64,000 nt of DNA from Apus apus (taxonomy: Eukaryota > Chordata > Aves > Apodiformes > Apodidae). Positions 25,576-39,345 of this stretch are shown piece after piece. A model generated the notes under the pieces. That model saw nothing but the letters and a program-made list of their open reading frames with translations. It searched no databases and was not told where the DNA came from. The stretch is taken from assembly GCF_020740795.1 (NCBI RefSeq), contig NC_067287.1, forward strand, positions 17,747,501-17,811,500. The letters run 5' to 3'. Position 1 is the first letter of the stretch. Every line of letters begins with the position of its first letter. The translations under genes were made by a program, and so were the position numbers.

Positions 25576-27235
25576 TTTGAATATTTCAAAAATGGCACAC
25601 TGGCCATAACTAAAGAGAAGAGAAGCAGAGCTGCTGTTGATATGAAAATTGATGGTTCCAATATTCACATTTCAGGTAGACAAAAAGGGCTACACAATTG
25701 CAAGCTATTCTTCAAGACTTCTGTTTTTACATAGATGACTTCAGTGCAAGAATTTTGTTTTCAGGGATAGAAAAAATCTACTTTGCCCTTCATGTCACAT
25801 AATGAAGAATACTCTGCTTGTTTAAGTGCCCATAGAGCAAATTTTTACAGATTAGGAATGCTCTTTTCATCCAAAGGTGTTTGCTATCATGTGACTAAAG
25901 TAGGGAATATGGTTAAGCATTGACAGCATTACTTCATTGTAGGTGACTACAGCTCATTCTCTTTTTCATAAAGCATTTACAGGCCCATGGAGCTGGCCAC
26001 TTTCCTTATTCAAGCTGAAACATAGATTCATTCATGGGCCAAAAATCCCAAACAGAGCTCCAAAATGGCATATTCATACAGTTAGAAGAGTACAAGACAA
26101 AAACAATGTAGTTTAAGATTTCTCCGGGGGTTTTTTTACTTTTTTTTTTTTTTTTCATTTTGCTTCACTGTAAGTAAATGAAGCAGAATGACTCTATGGA
26201 AAAACCATGAGTCCCAAACCTTGTCCATTTTTTTCTAAGTATATCAGCCAGTCTTAACAAAACCTCTCACAATAAGCCTCATTTTGCTACTGCTCTGCAT
26301 ATGGCAGGGAAGAGAGGAGGGGACTTCAGCTAATGCAGTACAGACAGCTATATTATCATCTTATACTTTAAAGCTATTTTAAAATAAATTTATCAAAAGC
26401 AGGTATTTGAAGTAAGGTATTTTATTTTTATTCAATAATTTATTTTAATCAGAGTTGCAGCCTGGTTTTAACATCTATTACTCACACTATATATGCTCAT
26501 CACTGCAAATTTAAACAACAGCTGAAAGTACAATTTAAGAAAAAAAGCATAGTCGTCTTCTCAAAACAGTGAAAAAAAACCCCAGAAATTCTATTAGTAG
26601 TAATGCAATAACTCTTTGTTCAAGAAAGAGGGACAGCTCTGCAACTAATACCCATGTTCCATATAAGAAAAGCACTGTTATTCTTATAGTAACTCATAGC
26701 TCATAAAAAGAGCATCTGGTTTATAAATAGTTATGAGTTCCATTTGATTGAAACATATCTGTTCCACAAAAAGCAGGAAATTCTTTCTTAAAGTATGTAG
26801 TGTCGTGTTACATCCAAAATCATACAATAATAATGCCCAGTTCTCCTCTTCAGAAACTTTTAATGTGTATTTTAGAAACATTTGATCACTTTACACAAAC
26901 TGCACAACTGCAATGCCATCATAAGGTAGAACATTTTGCTTCTTTTTAATACAGTACTCTATATAAGCACCCTCACAAAAACAGCTTGTGAGCATTTCAC
27001 AAATTATAATAATGGAACCACCTACATGTATATCAGTGCTGACAGATCTGGATCATCTTATTTTCACCTGCAGTAAGTTCAGACTCAGCTGAAAACTAAA
27101 TTATACAATGAACAGCTTTGTTGTAGGAATATGTATGGCCTTATTTTCCACCAACATTTGCAGAACAAACGCATGCAGCTAGCACAGATATTTAATATAA
27201 ATGGTAATAAATACTAATGATCTTGTGATCTAACA

Positions 27236-27656
27236 GCTCTTATGAGGAAAGGCTGAGGGAGTTAGGGCTGTTAGCTTGGGGAAGAGGAGGCTGAGAGGAG
27301 ACCTCATTGCTCTCTACAGCTACCTGAAATGAGGTTGTAGTGAGGCAGGTGTTGGCCTCTTCTCCCTACTGACTAGTGACAGGACAAGAGGAAATGGGGT
27401 CAAATTGTGCCAGGGGAGGTTCAGAATGGGTATTAGGAAAAATTTCCTCACAGAAAGAGTGCTGAGGCATTGGAACAGGCTGCCCAGGGAGGTGGTGGAG
27501 GCATCGTCCCTGGCCGGGTTCAAAAAATGGATAGACGTGGTGCTTCGGGACATGGTTTAGTGGTCACAGGGGTGTAGGGCTGATGGTTGGAATTTATGAT
27601 CTTCAAGGTCTTTTCCAACCTTGCTGATTCTATAATTCAATTCTATGATTCTATGT
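27236..27656 (+). mobile_element. CR1 LINE, 5'-truncated 3' end
   Basis: About 420 bp is typical of the avian CR1 3' end. The decayed end of the ORF2 reading frame is recognisable, for example ggaacaggctgcccaggga for the WNRLP-type motif. It is followed by tcttttccaacc and a tail of ATTCTATG-like units. The frame is broken. This element is the strongest single sign that the genome is avian. Confidence 0.92.
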
Positions 27657-30600
27657 ATGAAAAGGAAACTGTATCTTAAATGATCTTACTGATATTAGTT
27701 GATACTAGTAATCACAGTCTCATTGACCACAATATGATTGATTAGATAAAGAATTAACTAATGGAGAAGCTAGCATTCAGCTATTACACAAAATACCATA
27801 GAACTCTGATGATTATTTGTAGTCAGAAGTTTTCATATATGCTGTTCTTAATGGTAGTGGCAGTATTGGTCTAAAATAAAAGAGGACTGCCAACTGACCT
27901 GATAATGCCACTCTGGAATTTCTGAGCTTGAAAGACCAATATTGATCAAATGTAGACCAATAAGACCAAATACTGGTCTTATTCTTTAAGCATTGTAGAA
28001 TGGCTTATGCCAGGATGGCTCAACTCATATAGAACATGTTTGTAACTCTTAAAAGGGAAAGACAGTATTATTCACAGTATTTCCTTCTGTTTGAACATCT
28101 ATCAATATTTTTTTCTAAAGAAATAAAAATAAATACTTAATGTGAACATAAATTTGTGTGCAGTTTTACATAATAACACAAGCCTTCCCCTTTTACTGGC
28201 ATCAGTCAATGTAAAAAAAATAAAACCATAATTTTTAGTAAGCTTTTTGAAACAGTATATTTGGCACTCTAAGCTTCTTCCACAAAAAAAAAAAAAAAGC
28301 CAAAAAAAAAAAAAGCACCCTGCTTATTTAACTGGCAAAATGATGAAGACCTCAAGAGGCAATAGATCTGTATGCCCAAATTTAGACAGAGTGGATTCTT
28401 CCTCCTGAAAAGGACTGCTTCATTCAAGCTATATAAGGGATAGCTGCTTTATCTGTCATGAGAAAGACTTGATATTATTTAAGGATTTTTTCCTATTTCT
28501 ATAGTAAAACATAATGCTAGAGGCCAGAAGGAATCAAACTTACCTACATTATAACAGTATGTGAGTAAGAAAAACCTTACTGCATTCATGACACAAAAAT
28601 AGTCCACATCATTCAAGTATATCTGAAGCTTATCTTAAATTACAATGGAAGTATCAAGATTAGCTAGAATTTTACTGGTAAGCAGTGAAGAAAATTTAAC
28701 AAATGTTCAATAAATGAGGAAGAGCTGAGAGAAGTACTACAAAATCCAAAGGCCTATACCATGTTAATATTGCAAATAGCTCACCAACTTTTGGTCTAAT
28801 GCTTTTTTTGAAAACTAACTTGCAATACCAAAAGTATTTTCAAATAATTAGAAGCATTACTTTTCACATAGCAGGCAGCCTATTGCTATGCTTCAAGACA
28901 GTAAGGGTGGTCTGAATTTGCAAAATTCTATGTTACTAAAGTATTTGTGGGTATAACAATAACAGTCACACAAAAGTACATATCTAGATCAGACAATATC
29001 CATACTGCCAGGAAGATAAAATGTTACAGTAGCTTCAAATTATTTTCTCAAACATTAAAACTAGACAACATTTGTTTAAAAACTCTTTCACGTGCAGGGT
29101 GTCAGAAGACATGGTGTAAAAGGCCTGGGATCTATACTCAATTTTTATTATTATTTGAACAGATTATTTTGTAGTCTACATGTGATGATTGTTACTGGGC
29201 ATTATTTTTCTCTTACTTCAGAAAGAAAACCATAAAAGATTGTATGAAGAAAACATGAATGAACTGGTCTTGAAAGTTTTTCAGTGGGATAGAGATCCTT
29301 TAGGTTATTGTTTATGTATAACTTAAAGAATATATTTTGCTGTCTTCCCCTACAAAAGAGAAAGCTAGTTTACCTACCATTCATTTACAGAATATTAGCT
29401 ATTTCTTTATCACTACTATTACGAAATCCTATATCTATTGCCAAGAACAAAATAAATGGGTAAAGTAGAACACAATATTTTATTTAAAAAAATATTTGTA
29501 AAGTTTTCCTGGTTTTTAGAGAGCAAAAGACATATTTTGCTGAGTGGTTAATGAATTCAGATAGTGACCATTTGACCTACTTTTTTGAAAGTAATTAGCA
29601 GCTCCAGTTACCTGAAAGATGGAGGGAGCTAAGATGAGCAGGCAATCTTAAATCAGTGCATTTCTAATTAAAAATGATGTTACTTACAGTCACTCAATAG
29701 AAGTTGTAAGCATCTGTGCTCATAAAGAAATACGCAATAAAGGACTGATGATTTTTTAGAGGCTATCCACAGTTGCTGAAAACAGCAAGTGAAGGATGTT
29801 GAATACAAAAAGTAATTGTTAGCTAGATGAGATTATAGCTTCTGCTTAAATTTGTTTTTCAGGTAACTTGGAAATATGTAATTTAATGAATTTCTGTAAC
29901 TGAGTTTTGTGGAGAAGAGGAACTTCTTTCCAATGTTGAGCATGAAATTAAGCTGAAAGGAGCAATTAATTATATTAGCTTGTTGAACAAATACTGAGAA
30001 TGCTACCACAGAAAGGCTGGAGCAGTGGGAGTTTTAAGCATACAAACACTACTCAAAAACCCCAAGTTCCTAAAATACACAAAAATACAATTATAAGGCT
30101 CTGATGACATGAGGTAATTTTTAGGAAGTGTAACTGCTGTAAGAAAAAGATTCTTGAGACCTAACAATTGCATTAATACCACCCAAAATTCCCTGTTGCA
30201 CACATGTTATATGAATCATCGTGCAGTATGTAAACTGTTTGTTTTCATTGTAATTTCATAACATACATATGAAAACAACTCAAAGACTCCAGAAGATTTT
30301 TTAAAGCACTGATGTTAACTTTATAATCTGTGGTCTAAGGAAAAAAAGTGTCTGCCCACTAGTTCTTAGACCTCAAACTCTGCTTCTAAAGCAATCTGTG
30401 AAAGGCAATTAGGAACAAGTTTATATATGTCAGTACGATCAATATGTATGACATATCTACAGAAGCCAACTGAAACTTTTTATGACTCTCAAGTCAGAAG
30501 TGATTTAAAACTACTGCCATATACTGCCATAAATAGTTTGTTGAAATAAAACAAGAGACAAAGCTTTAAGTTTTGGGCTAGTATAAAAAACTTTTTAATA

Positions 30601-33600
30601 TTAATAAAACGAGGTAGCAGATACTGAAGTCTTTACTGGACTTCAATAACTGGCCATTTACATCTGTGGATGAAGTTGTCTGGGCTAATAAACCAGTTGC
30701 ATTGGTTTAATCAGGTAGGTAGAAAAATCTGTGGTCTCAAGTTGAAATGTCTCTCTACCATATTAATTCAAATCTATTATCCTAAAAAGGCTCCAAACCA
30801 CAATTATAGATTATGTATTGTACCATATTTTAACAACCCAGCAACTTAGATACCAGCAACACAATAAATTAAAAAATGTAATTAATATCTGGTTTTCATG
30901 ATCTGATTTCAAAAATTTCATTTGATTGCAACAAACTTTGTATTTAGTTTTGCCTCCAACATTCTGTTTAGCTGTGTGATACTCCACTTACCTGGATACA
31001 CACTCATTTTTGTCAGTGAAAAAAATACAAACATTTAGACAGTGCTGTGACAACTAGCACTTTAACAGAAAAAAAAAACAACCAACAAGAATAAGTTCTT
31101 TTTAGCAGAACAACTAAACACTAAATAAAATACATTAATTAAATTAAATTAAATTTACAATTAATATAAAATACTTGCAGAACAGATCAATGATGCCTTA
31201 CGTACCTGATACTGAGAGCTGTCTCATAAGTTCTCAGGAAATCAAAAGACAAATATTCAAATATCTTTATAAAAAATAGTATGTGCAAGTGTGACATTTG
31301 TATCTACCTTCTCTGCAATGGATAAAACTGTCTTACTGTTTGATTATCTTAACAAAAAATATCTGAAATGGATAATATTTTGCACATCCTACCTTTGCAG
31401 AGACAAAGCCTCAGTTCAGTTAGTACTTGGACTCAATTCTGGACCTGGAATAAAATAGGAAAAAAGGTAAAAAAAAGTGTTTAGTTGTTCAAGCTAAAAG
31501 AATTAGGACTCTCTAAAAATCTGGATGCATGTGAATTTTTAAACATGGCTGAAATTTGAAATCTAGACAGTATTAAGAGTTTCTTCAGATAATTCCAACA
31601 ATGAAGATTCAAACTGCCACCACATGGTCCCAAATATTTAGGTCTCGAAATACCAACTGTTACAACATATAATTAAAGTCAGTTTATAGCCTTTAATCAG
31701 CTGTATCAAGATAGCTAGTGAGATGAGATAAATCGCTACCATAATTATTTATGGCACATGGCCAATCTAACTAAAATAAGGATCTTGCCATACCTGCGTT
31801 GTTTATTGCCAACTGCAAGTATTCTGCCTATCCAAATTACATTTCTATCCTTGTTTGTAAGGAGCCTGCCTATTTGGTAGAATAAAAACCTGAAAAATCA
31901 TAATTCTGGCAATTCAGATACTACAAGAATGAAACAAACCTTTTTTACATACTTCTAGTATTTTTACTGTGATCAACACAGAGAACAAAACAGGATCACA
32001 ACTGTACAAATTGCACATAGTCAAGAAACAATTGTTATATTTTATTTTCCTTTTCCTTCTGTCAGTGCCTCATATTACAAAAAGCTGAACTAACTAAAGT
32101 AGAATGTATATATTTAATCAATACAATAGATATTTTCTAAAGCAACCAAGAAGGAGAAATATCTAGGTTTATCTAGATAGCTGTTTATAATTTGTATTAT
32201 ATCATAAAATTTCCAAGCACAATAAGGATCCATCATGCTTTAATGTTTATAAGCATAGCAGAGAATCCTACTAAGGAGGCCCTGGAAGAAAGAGTCAGGG
32301 CAATAAAGGGGAAAAATGCCATGGGGTGTATCTTGGTGTTGACTGCAAGAACTGAAACCATCCTACAGAGAAGAGTGAACATGATCTAATTGATAGCTTG
32401 CACAACTCTGGAGAGGGAGACTATATGGAAGTCACAAATTTCATGTGTAAGTTAGATACATTATTTTACATTTAGCTTAAGTTTCTATTTAAATAGAGAA
32501 TATAGGTTCTTTCGCTTCCTAAGTAACTGTAAATCACAAATAATGAACAGAACCTTGTTCTGTAGAGGCACCAACACTGCAAATACCTTATTCTCTCATG
32601 TATCAGTGTGATTACTAGAGTAATGTGATCTCTACAGATTTAATTCATTTATGGAGAGCACTGTGGAATGAAGCCATGTAGCAATTCTTCATTACTTTTG
32701 TGTCACCAAAGAATTTCCAAAATCTACAAATTGCATCTCTGGTTCTGAGGCACTTTCAAAGGAAAAAGTTCTGGCTAAAGAGAGAATGTGTTTTTATAGA
32801 GTAGTATCATCCCTACCATCCCTTTAATAAGTTGTGATAATTACTTTAACTGTTGCCACCATCATTATGTCCGTAACATCATTATGTATAGTTGTGGATA
32901 GCTTTTCTTTAGCATATCTTCACAGGTTGAGTTGAAAGCAATCTATTTTCTGCAAAATGGCTGCTTTCATCGTGTACAGGCCGCTGAACCTCTTGTGCAG
33001 GACCTTTTCACCATGTTGTGATTGATTTTGCATCTATTGAAAACAAGTCTGGTCTCTGCCATTTGTTTACCCTTGTATTCTCTCTTTATGCTTTGGTATG
33101 CATTTTTAATTAGACACACTCCAGTTCTTTCACCACTAGCTAACACTTTTATTTGGGAAGCCGTCTTTGCTAGCCCTGCAAATATCCGCTGTTCTTTGCA
33201 ATGTCAAGTCCTTTTCTCACCTTGCTTTGACTTGGTTATCACTTATATCACAAGTAATTTATCCATCTGTTAACTGCTCCAATTCACATTACTTGGCTTT
33301 ATTTTAAAGATCTTAACAATGGTCAATGGTCTCATCTGGCAGCTGGTTTCTTGTAAAAAATGTGCCTTTCCCAAGTGACATTCTTGTGAGGATCAAAATA
33401 TTCACTGAATGGGTTTTATCTAGCAGTTTACAGGTCCCTCAGGCTCTCCATAGAACATATTGTATATACCCAGTGCTTTGGGCATGCCATGTGTAGCAAT
33501 GTGGATGACTTCAACTTGTTCAATTTTATTTCACTCTTCTCCAGCTGTCTGCTGTGTTTTCTTTCCATACTGTGGGTTAATTCTTGCTACCAAAAAAATG

Positions 33601-36600
33601 TAAATATTATTACATATATCATGCATGTATATGAATATTTAAGTTTGGATCCAGAGTGGGCCTTTAAAGCAAAACTCTCTATTTCAGTGCATTTCAATGC
33701 TTTGGTTTGTCCTGTGGTGCTGCCTGGGAGTGCTGGAAGTAGATTCTTTCCTATGAAAAACTGCACACAACACACTTTGGTTGCAAGTGGGCATTCACTC
33801 TGTGAGACTCCATTAGAGCCATCCAGTGTAAATAATGCTGAAAGAAATACAGTGTCGTTGCCTGTTTAGCCCTACAGATTTTTTCCTACTAGTCTGTACT
33901 ACTTCCTAACACAGACATAGCCACAGAAATTATCAAAATTCTCTTTATTCCTTGGTTCTCACTACCTGACGTTGGTGAGAATCCTTATACCAGTTACACA
34001 GCACTTTTGTAAAGGAATGTGTCAGCCCAACAACAGAAATACTTTAAGTACTAAAGGAAGTGTAAAATTAATTTTGTGTCACAAATAAGGGGAAAAACTC
34101 CCACGGAATAGAGAAAAAAAGTAAGAATTAGGTGTAACATAGTTCCATCCCACAGTAATCCAGAAAAAAACCCACAGTATGTCCACTTCACATACCACCT
34201 TTCTCTTCATTTACAGTCTTCAATTTACAGTCTTCTACACAGTTATTTAAATAATCCGTCTCACACGGAGTAGCACCTTTGTAATTGCCAAGGACACAAA
34301 CCCACTTCTCTGCTTCCTCATAAAAATTTTCCATAGACACCCCCAACACAAGCGTTTCCAGCAAGACTGATTTTTTCTTGGCCTTATCTTCTCCAGATGG
34401 TTTGTAGATAGTTCTCACAACTCAGCCATCACTTTAAATAGACATAAAAAGACAGGAGTCCAGTTTCCTTCAGGACTGTATATGAAACTTGCATAGGCTG
34501 CTGAATACTGAAACTTCTAATATAAACAAGGTCTTTTGACTCCAGTTGGGAGGCGGGTGTATTATGGCTCACTGCAGGGAATGTTTGCTTTCTTATTATT
34601 TTCTCTCTTCTAAAGTGGGATGGATTATATCCAAATACATTGTTACTGTTCTTCTCACCCATATTAATCTGGTTTTATACTTGTCATACTTTAATGGGCA
34701 GGCCTATGTTCTGAAAGAGATGAAAATAGTTTTGTTTGCAGGCTTTCAATAATCATATGCTTCATGATTAATGAAGCAGCTTTCAAACCTCTAACAGTCT
34801 TCTGCAGCTGATTGTAGGATTGTTGAGAAAACTAAAAAAAGTAATCTCACTCTTACATACTATCTTTATCTAATCCTGTGAAATGTTATTCATTGTCTGT
34901 GACAAGACCTGTTATTAGTCTGCATGCAACAAAGAGTTGATCAGGCATTTTACAAGCTGTTGGGGATGTCACAGAGGTCATCGTAAGCACTTTTAACTGT
35001 TTTGAGTGCTTGCCAAATATGACAGAAGAAACCATTTTCCCATGTACAGGTTTGCCAAGACAGAGCTGTATTCCATTCCCAGAGTAAAAGGCTACAGTTT
35101 AAGAAACTATTATTCCTCTGTTACTTTTTCAGTGTTTGACTACCAAACATAGTTCTAAGCAACAAAAAAACCCAATCAAACCAAACCAAAAACAAAACCA
35201 GAACTCTTGCACTCCCCAATATATATTAACAGCTCTGTTCTACATGCTTAAACATAGAAAATACAACTGTCCACAACTCTAATCTTTTGTCTAATCCACA
35301 GTGCATCCTGTACTGTAATCCCAGGCTTTCTAAAATGGTATCTTGTTGTTTGTTGTTGTTTTTTTTAAAATACTGTAACAATGTTCTGGAGACTTCCTCC
35401 TGTCCTAGCACAAACAGCATTCTGTTTGTCTGCTAATGATTTGCAAGAAAACTGCAGCCAGTCTCTCAGTGTATTCCTTATGTTTTACACATAACTCTTT
35501 AATTTCATTACTCAACTCTGTAAAATTAAACGAATCAAGTACAGAGCTGCAAGAATATTGCTGTTTTAACTAATTCACAAACACACTTTGGGGAAAAATA
35601 ATATAAGTGGGGTGTTATGAAAAAATGGTGTGATTACTGAGCAAGTCTGATCCCTGTTCATGGCTTTACTGAAAGTGAGGGTAAGTTAGTATGGGGAAAA
35701 CTGCAGGAAGGTGAGGGTCCAATCAAAAGAAGTTTTTATCACTTGTGACAGCCATTCAAGTAATAAAAAATGGAACAAATATTGAATATTTTAATTCAGC
35801 ACTGCCTTACAGCAAAACAATAAATAAAAATCTTCTATGGATTAGCCCTGGTTAGACCAAACCATGAGGGCTTCAGCACCATGTAAGAGAGTGCCCTGCA
35901 GATTAAATGACAATTTGGAAGTGTTTAACAACATATGGTCTCTTTTCTTTGACATATACGATTAAGAATATATCTTTTTTATATCAAAATATAAAATACC
36001 ATCTGTCATAAGTACCAACTGATACTGCATCTATATATCCAATTAATTCACTATACTTTCTAATGTAAATATTTCTCCTATTTTCTTTTTTTCTTTTTCT
36101 GTAACTATATTTATTTATAAAAATTCAATAAATGTATGTATTTTAAAAGTCAATACTATGACTTCAAATGTAATTAAGAATAACAATGAAAGTCTGTTTC
36201 TCTTTGTATTTCAACAAAGAAGGGCCAAATCTTCACATTGTTTGAAAAGACTTAGCTAATTTAAGTCAGTGGGTTTACATAAAGCACAAAGAGCTAACTA
36301 TGATGCTTTTCCTTATTATACACATTAACCCAGAGAGATGCTCACTTTAAATATATATTTTTGTTTCTTTTTTCAGAAGTGCAGAGTTCCTTAAAGACAC
36401 ATCACTGTAGAGTAAGAACTAAAATATAATTACTACTTCTCATTACAGTGTCAGAATTCCAATGAACATGGAGAAATAAAGGACTGCTCTTGAAAACATG
36501 GTATGAGAAAAATACATAATACACTGAATTAACACTTTAGCTTATTAATGTAATCTCAAAAATAAAGAACCTTTGACTACATAATTATTTTAATGACTTT

Positions 36601-37436
36601 TGAGAAATTTCAAATATTCGTAAGACTCAAAATACAGTCTCAGGGCTGTAGGAGATACAAAACGGGATAAAATGTAACAGGCTACTGGAAGCAGAGTGCA
36701 ATTTTTTTTTTTTTTAATGAGACAAACACACATAGATAAACATATACACAGACACACACACATCTTTACTCTTTTTTCTGAATAATTTCACACTGGGTGC
36801 AGTGATAAACTGCACCAATAGGTTTTGCATTAGTAAAAGAAAAAGAAATGACTGATACACAATCAAAATGACATGTTAAGCTTTTAGCTTCTTAAGAATC
36901 TCTTGGAGATTTTAACTCTTGCGATTCCCTCAGTCAAGTAAAGATATGAAAAGGGATGGAAGAGACAATTACATAAATATTGTTTTTTGAAAATATAGCA
37001 AATACCATGGTAATTATCTTTTTTTTGATTAATTTTACACAGTGTAGTATAAAAACCTAAGACTTCTGGATCTTAAATGTCATGGAAGGGGTGACTCTAT
37101 CTGTCTGGGTTATTTCAGTATAATTTATAACATAAATACCTCTTCACCTGCTTCCATTGAGCTGTCTGTAAGTGGAAAACGCTGACCATCTTCTAACATT
37201 ACACTCTCAATCCTTAAAGGAGCTTTCAAGAGCAAGCCATAATGCTCTTCTTTGTCATTCATGGCAGAAACTTTTATACAGAGTCCTAAGAAATTGCTTT
37301 TACAGGTTCTTAAACTGTCCAATACTTTCTAAAATATTTGCAGTATTTCCGTAATTGTATATAAATGAACTTCTAAAAAAACATTGTATTGTTTTAGCCA
37401 TAATAGGTTCCTGAGGCACTGATTCAATGTGACTTG
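27657..37436. other. AT-rich intergenic DNA, no gene recognised
   Basis: No gene is supported. It contains short A-rich tracts (28284-28315), an AATTA-type run near 31137-31157 and an A/C-rich patch at 35160-35205. An open frame at 32192-32389, partly GC-richer than its surroundings, reads like part of a decayed coding sequence, but I cannot name it. Confidence 0.55.
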
Positions 37437-37507
37437 AAATGTTAGCCTTACAGTTAGACTCAATGATGTTTAAGGTCTTTTCCAAGTGAAATGATTTTAT
37501 GATTCAA
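37437..37507 (+). mobile_element. CR1 3'-end fragment
   Basis: This short piece ends in ttaaggtcttttccaa followed by a tatgattcaatg tail, matching the CR1 3' terminus seen at 27236-27656. It is heavily diverged and carries no coding part. Confidence 0.6.
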
Positions 37508-38188
37508 TGTTCATTTATCGTCTGAAAATGTATTTCCTTGACCTTGTATTTTGAACTTTCAATTTTCAAGTGGTTTTGTTTGTGTAAACTTAAGGATAAT
37601 AGAAATTCCAGCTTGCTTCTACGCATCATTCACCAGCATTCATGCTTTCATCTAATTATCTCCTAGTTGTCTCTGTATAGCAAAAATTCTCACTCTTCCA
37701 TTTCTGCTTATGATGGTTTTATGCATATGACCACTCTTATTACTCTTCTCTAAATCCTCTTATTTTCTGCAACACTGTTTTTAAGAGTACATATGGTACT
37801 GTTCCTATTAATGTAACCATTCTTTTATTGATTTGATGACACATTTGTTGTTCTTCTGCCTTCCTATTGTCTGGTTATTTGAGGAGAGGTGCCATTTGAC
37901 TGCAAATTGATTCTGAGTTATGGGCAAAGTTAACCCACAGCACTCGTACAGCAACACAGTTTGCTTGCTTCAGGGAAGCATATACCACTGTCCACTCAGT
38001 GTCAGAGACTGTGAAGGTCTCTGTTCCCAAAAGCTCCAAGTAACTGTGACAGGTATGGCTTTGGTGGTGCACAATCCAGCAAGCACAATGGGCAACGCAG
38101 GTGTGACCACAGCACCGCGCTGCCTCAGGCGCTGCCTCACTCCTGCCTCAGGCCAGGACACAACTCTGGTGTCTCAGTCCTCTGGGAG

Positions 38189-38490
38189 CCCTTCCTTCCT
38201 TCCTTCCTTCCTTCCTTCCTTCCTTCCTTCCTTCCTTCCTTCCTTCCTTCCTTCCTTCCTTCCTTCCTTCCTTCCTTCCTTCCTTCCTCTCTTCCTCTCT
38301 TCCTCTCTTCCTCTCTTCCTCTCTTCCTCTCTTCCTTCCTCTCTTCCTCTCTCTCTTCCTCTCTTCCTCTCTTCCTCTCTTCCTTCCTCTCTTCCTCTCT
38401 TCCTCCCTTCCTCTCTTCCTCTCTTCCTCTCTTCCTTCCTCTCTTCCTCTCTTCCTCTCTTCCTTCCTTCCTTCCTCCCTCTCCTCCCTC
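38189..38490 (+). repeat. CCTT / CCTCTCTT pyrimidine array abutting the PSMD14 promoter
   Basis: About 300 bp of pure C/T on the + strand: CCTT units to about 38287, then CCTCTCTT-type units. It runs directly into the PSMD14 CpG island. Long Glu/Arg/Lys-rich frames (466 and 486 codons) that cross it and the island are artefacts. Confidence 0.97.
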
Positions 38491-38508
38491 CCGCCCGCAG
38501 CGCGCGCC

Positions 38509-38535
38509 GTTGCCAGGCGGGCTCCGTTGCTAGGG
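38509..38535 (+). promoter_or_regulatory. paired RFX-like half-sites
   Basis: GTTGCCAGG (38509-38517) and GTTGCTAGGG (38526-38535) are direct repeats, 17 bp apart, of the half-site found in RFX X-boxes. They sit at the left edge of the PSMD14 island. The direct, not inverted, arrangement makes a full X-box doubtful. Confidence 0.3.
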
Positions 38536-38570
38536 CGCTCAGCCCCCCCCGCCCCTTCCCGCCCGGCGCG

Positions 38571-38579
38571 ACCGGAAGC
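38571..38579 (+). promoter_or_regulatory. PSMD14: ETS-family site in PSMD14 promoter
   Basis: ACCGGAAGC matches the ETS (GABPA/ELK) consensus common near start sites of TATA-less housekeeping promoters. Its place about 130 bp before the putative exon 1 donor fits. Confidence 0.45.
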
Positions 38580-38589
38580 CCCCGTCGCG

Positions 38590-38705
38590 TGCCCTTTGCA
38601 CCGGGAAGTCCTCGCGGAGGCCTGGGCGGACGCGGTTTGAATGAAATCCGGCTGATTCACGGCGGCCCGGGCCCAGGCGACGCGGCTGGGGCGGCTCCGC
38701 GCCAG
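38590..38705 (+). other. PSMD14: PSMD14 non-coding exon 1 (3' border only)
   Basis: The donor at 38706 (CCAG then GTGAGG) is a good match and lies in the island's left part. The coding sequence starts only at 46255, so at least one upstream 5'-UTR exon is required. The start given is arbitrary, because the transcription start cannot be read from sequence. Other GT sites in the island could be used instead. Confidence 0.4.
38651..38660 (-). promoter_or_regulatory. PSMD14: near-consensus antioxidant response element
   Basis: Read on the - strand this is GTGAATCAGC, one base from the ARE/MARE-type RTGACTCAGC. Proteasome subunit genes are known to be induced through AREs by NFE2L1 after proteasome inhibition. 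The mismatch is at a position that matters (A for C), so function is uncertain. Confidence 0.3.
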
Positions 38706-39345
38706 GTGAGGGCCCGGCGGGACGGGTGCCCTCCTCACAGGGATCCCCGGGGGTCCGGCGCAGCCCGTGGGGGCCGCCCTGCTGCGCGGGACGGCCTCTG
38801 CGGGGCGGCAGTGGGCTCGGCGGGGAGCGGGCCCGGGCGCCGGGCGGGCGGGCGGTGGGGACGGACGCGGCGCCGTCCCTTCCCGGGAGGGGAGACGGGG
38901 CAGGGCTGGCAGCCCTGTGGGGCGGTTTTCTCCCCGTGGGGCACCGGCCCGTGTAGGGAACCGGCCGCGTCCCGTGGGGTCGGCGGTGCCTGCCGCGTTT
39001 GCGCTGGTTGTGCCCGAAGAAAGTCTGGGCGCTTCGGGGCCGCGGCGGTGCCGGGGCGGGGTGGCTGTGAACAGGCGGAGCGAGGCGTGCGGGCCCCGGG
39101 CAGCGGCGCAGGGCGGGCCGGCGCTGGGACAGGCCGCCTGGGCCTCGGCGCCTCCCGGGCCCGGCGCGGCCCGGCCTCCTGCCCGGCCGGGAGCGGCCTT
39201 CGTGCTTCGCGGGCTGCAGCCGCCGCTGGTGCTCCCGGGGCGCCCAGTGTGGCAGGCGGTGCCCCCGAGCGCCACGATATCCTGCGGGCAGCGGCAGCAG
39301 CGGCAGCAATCTGTTGCTCGTCGGAGGAACTTCACGGATGTAAAC

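Larger units (their letters stand above)
38491..39345 (+). promoter_or_regulatory. PSMD14: PSMD14 CpG-island promoter
   Basis: This very GC-rich, CpG-dense block is the only strong island 5' of the PSMD14 coding exons and shows no TATA box, as expected for a housekeeping proteasome gene. It contains an ETS site (ACCGGAAGC, 38571-38579), two RFX-type half-sites and a near-ARE. A donor (gccag then gtgagg) at 38706 fits the end of a non-coding first exon. Open frames on both strands are composition artefacts. Divergent transcription to the left is possible but not visible. Confidence 0.75.

Noticed and set aside
27320..27553. Minus-strand open frame of 77 codons near 27.4 kb
   Set aside because: It is the antisense of a CR1 3' end.
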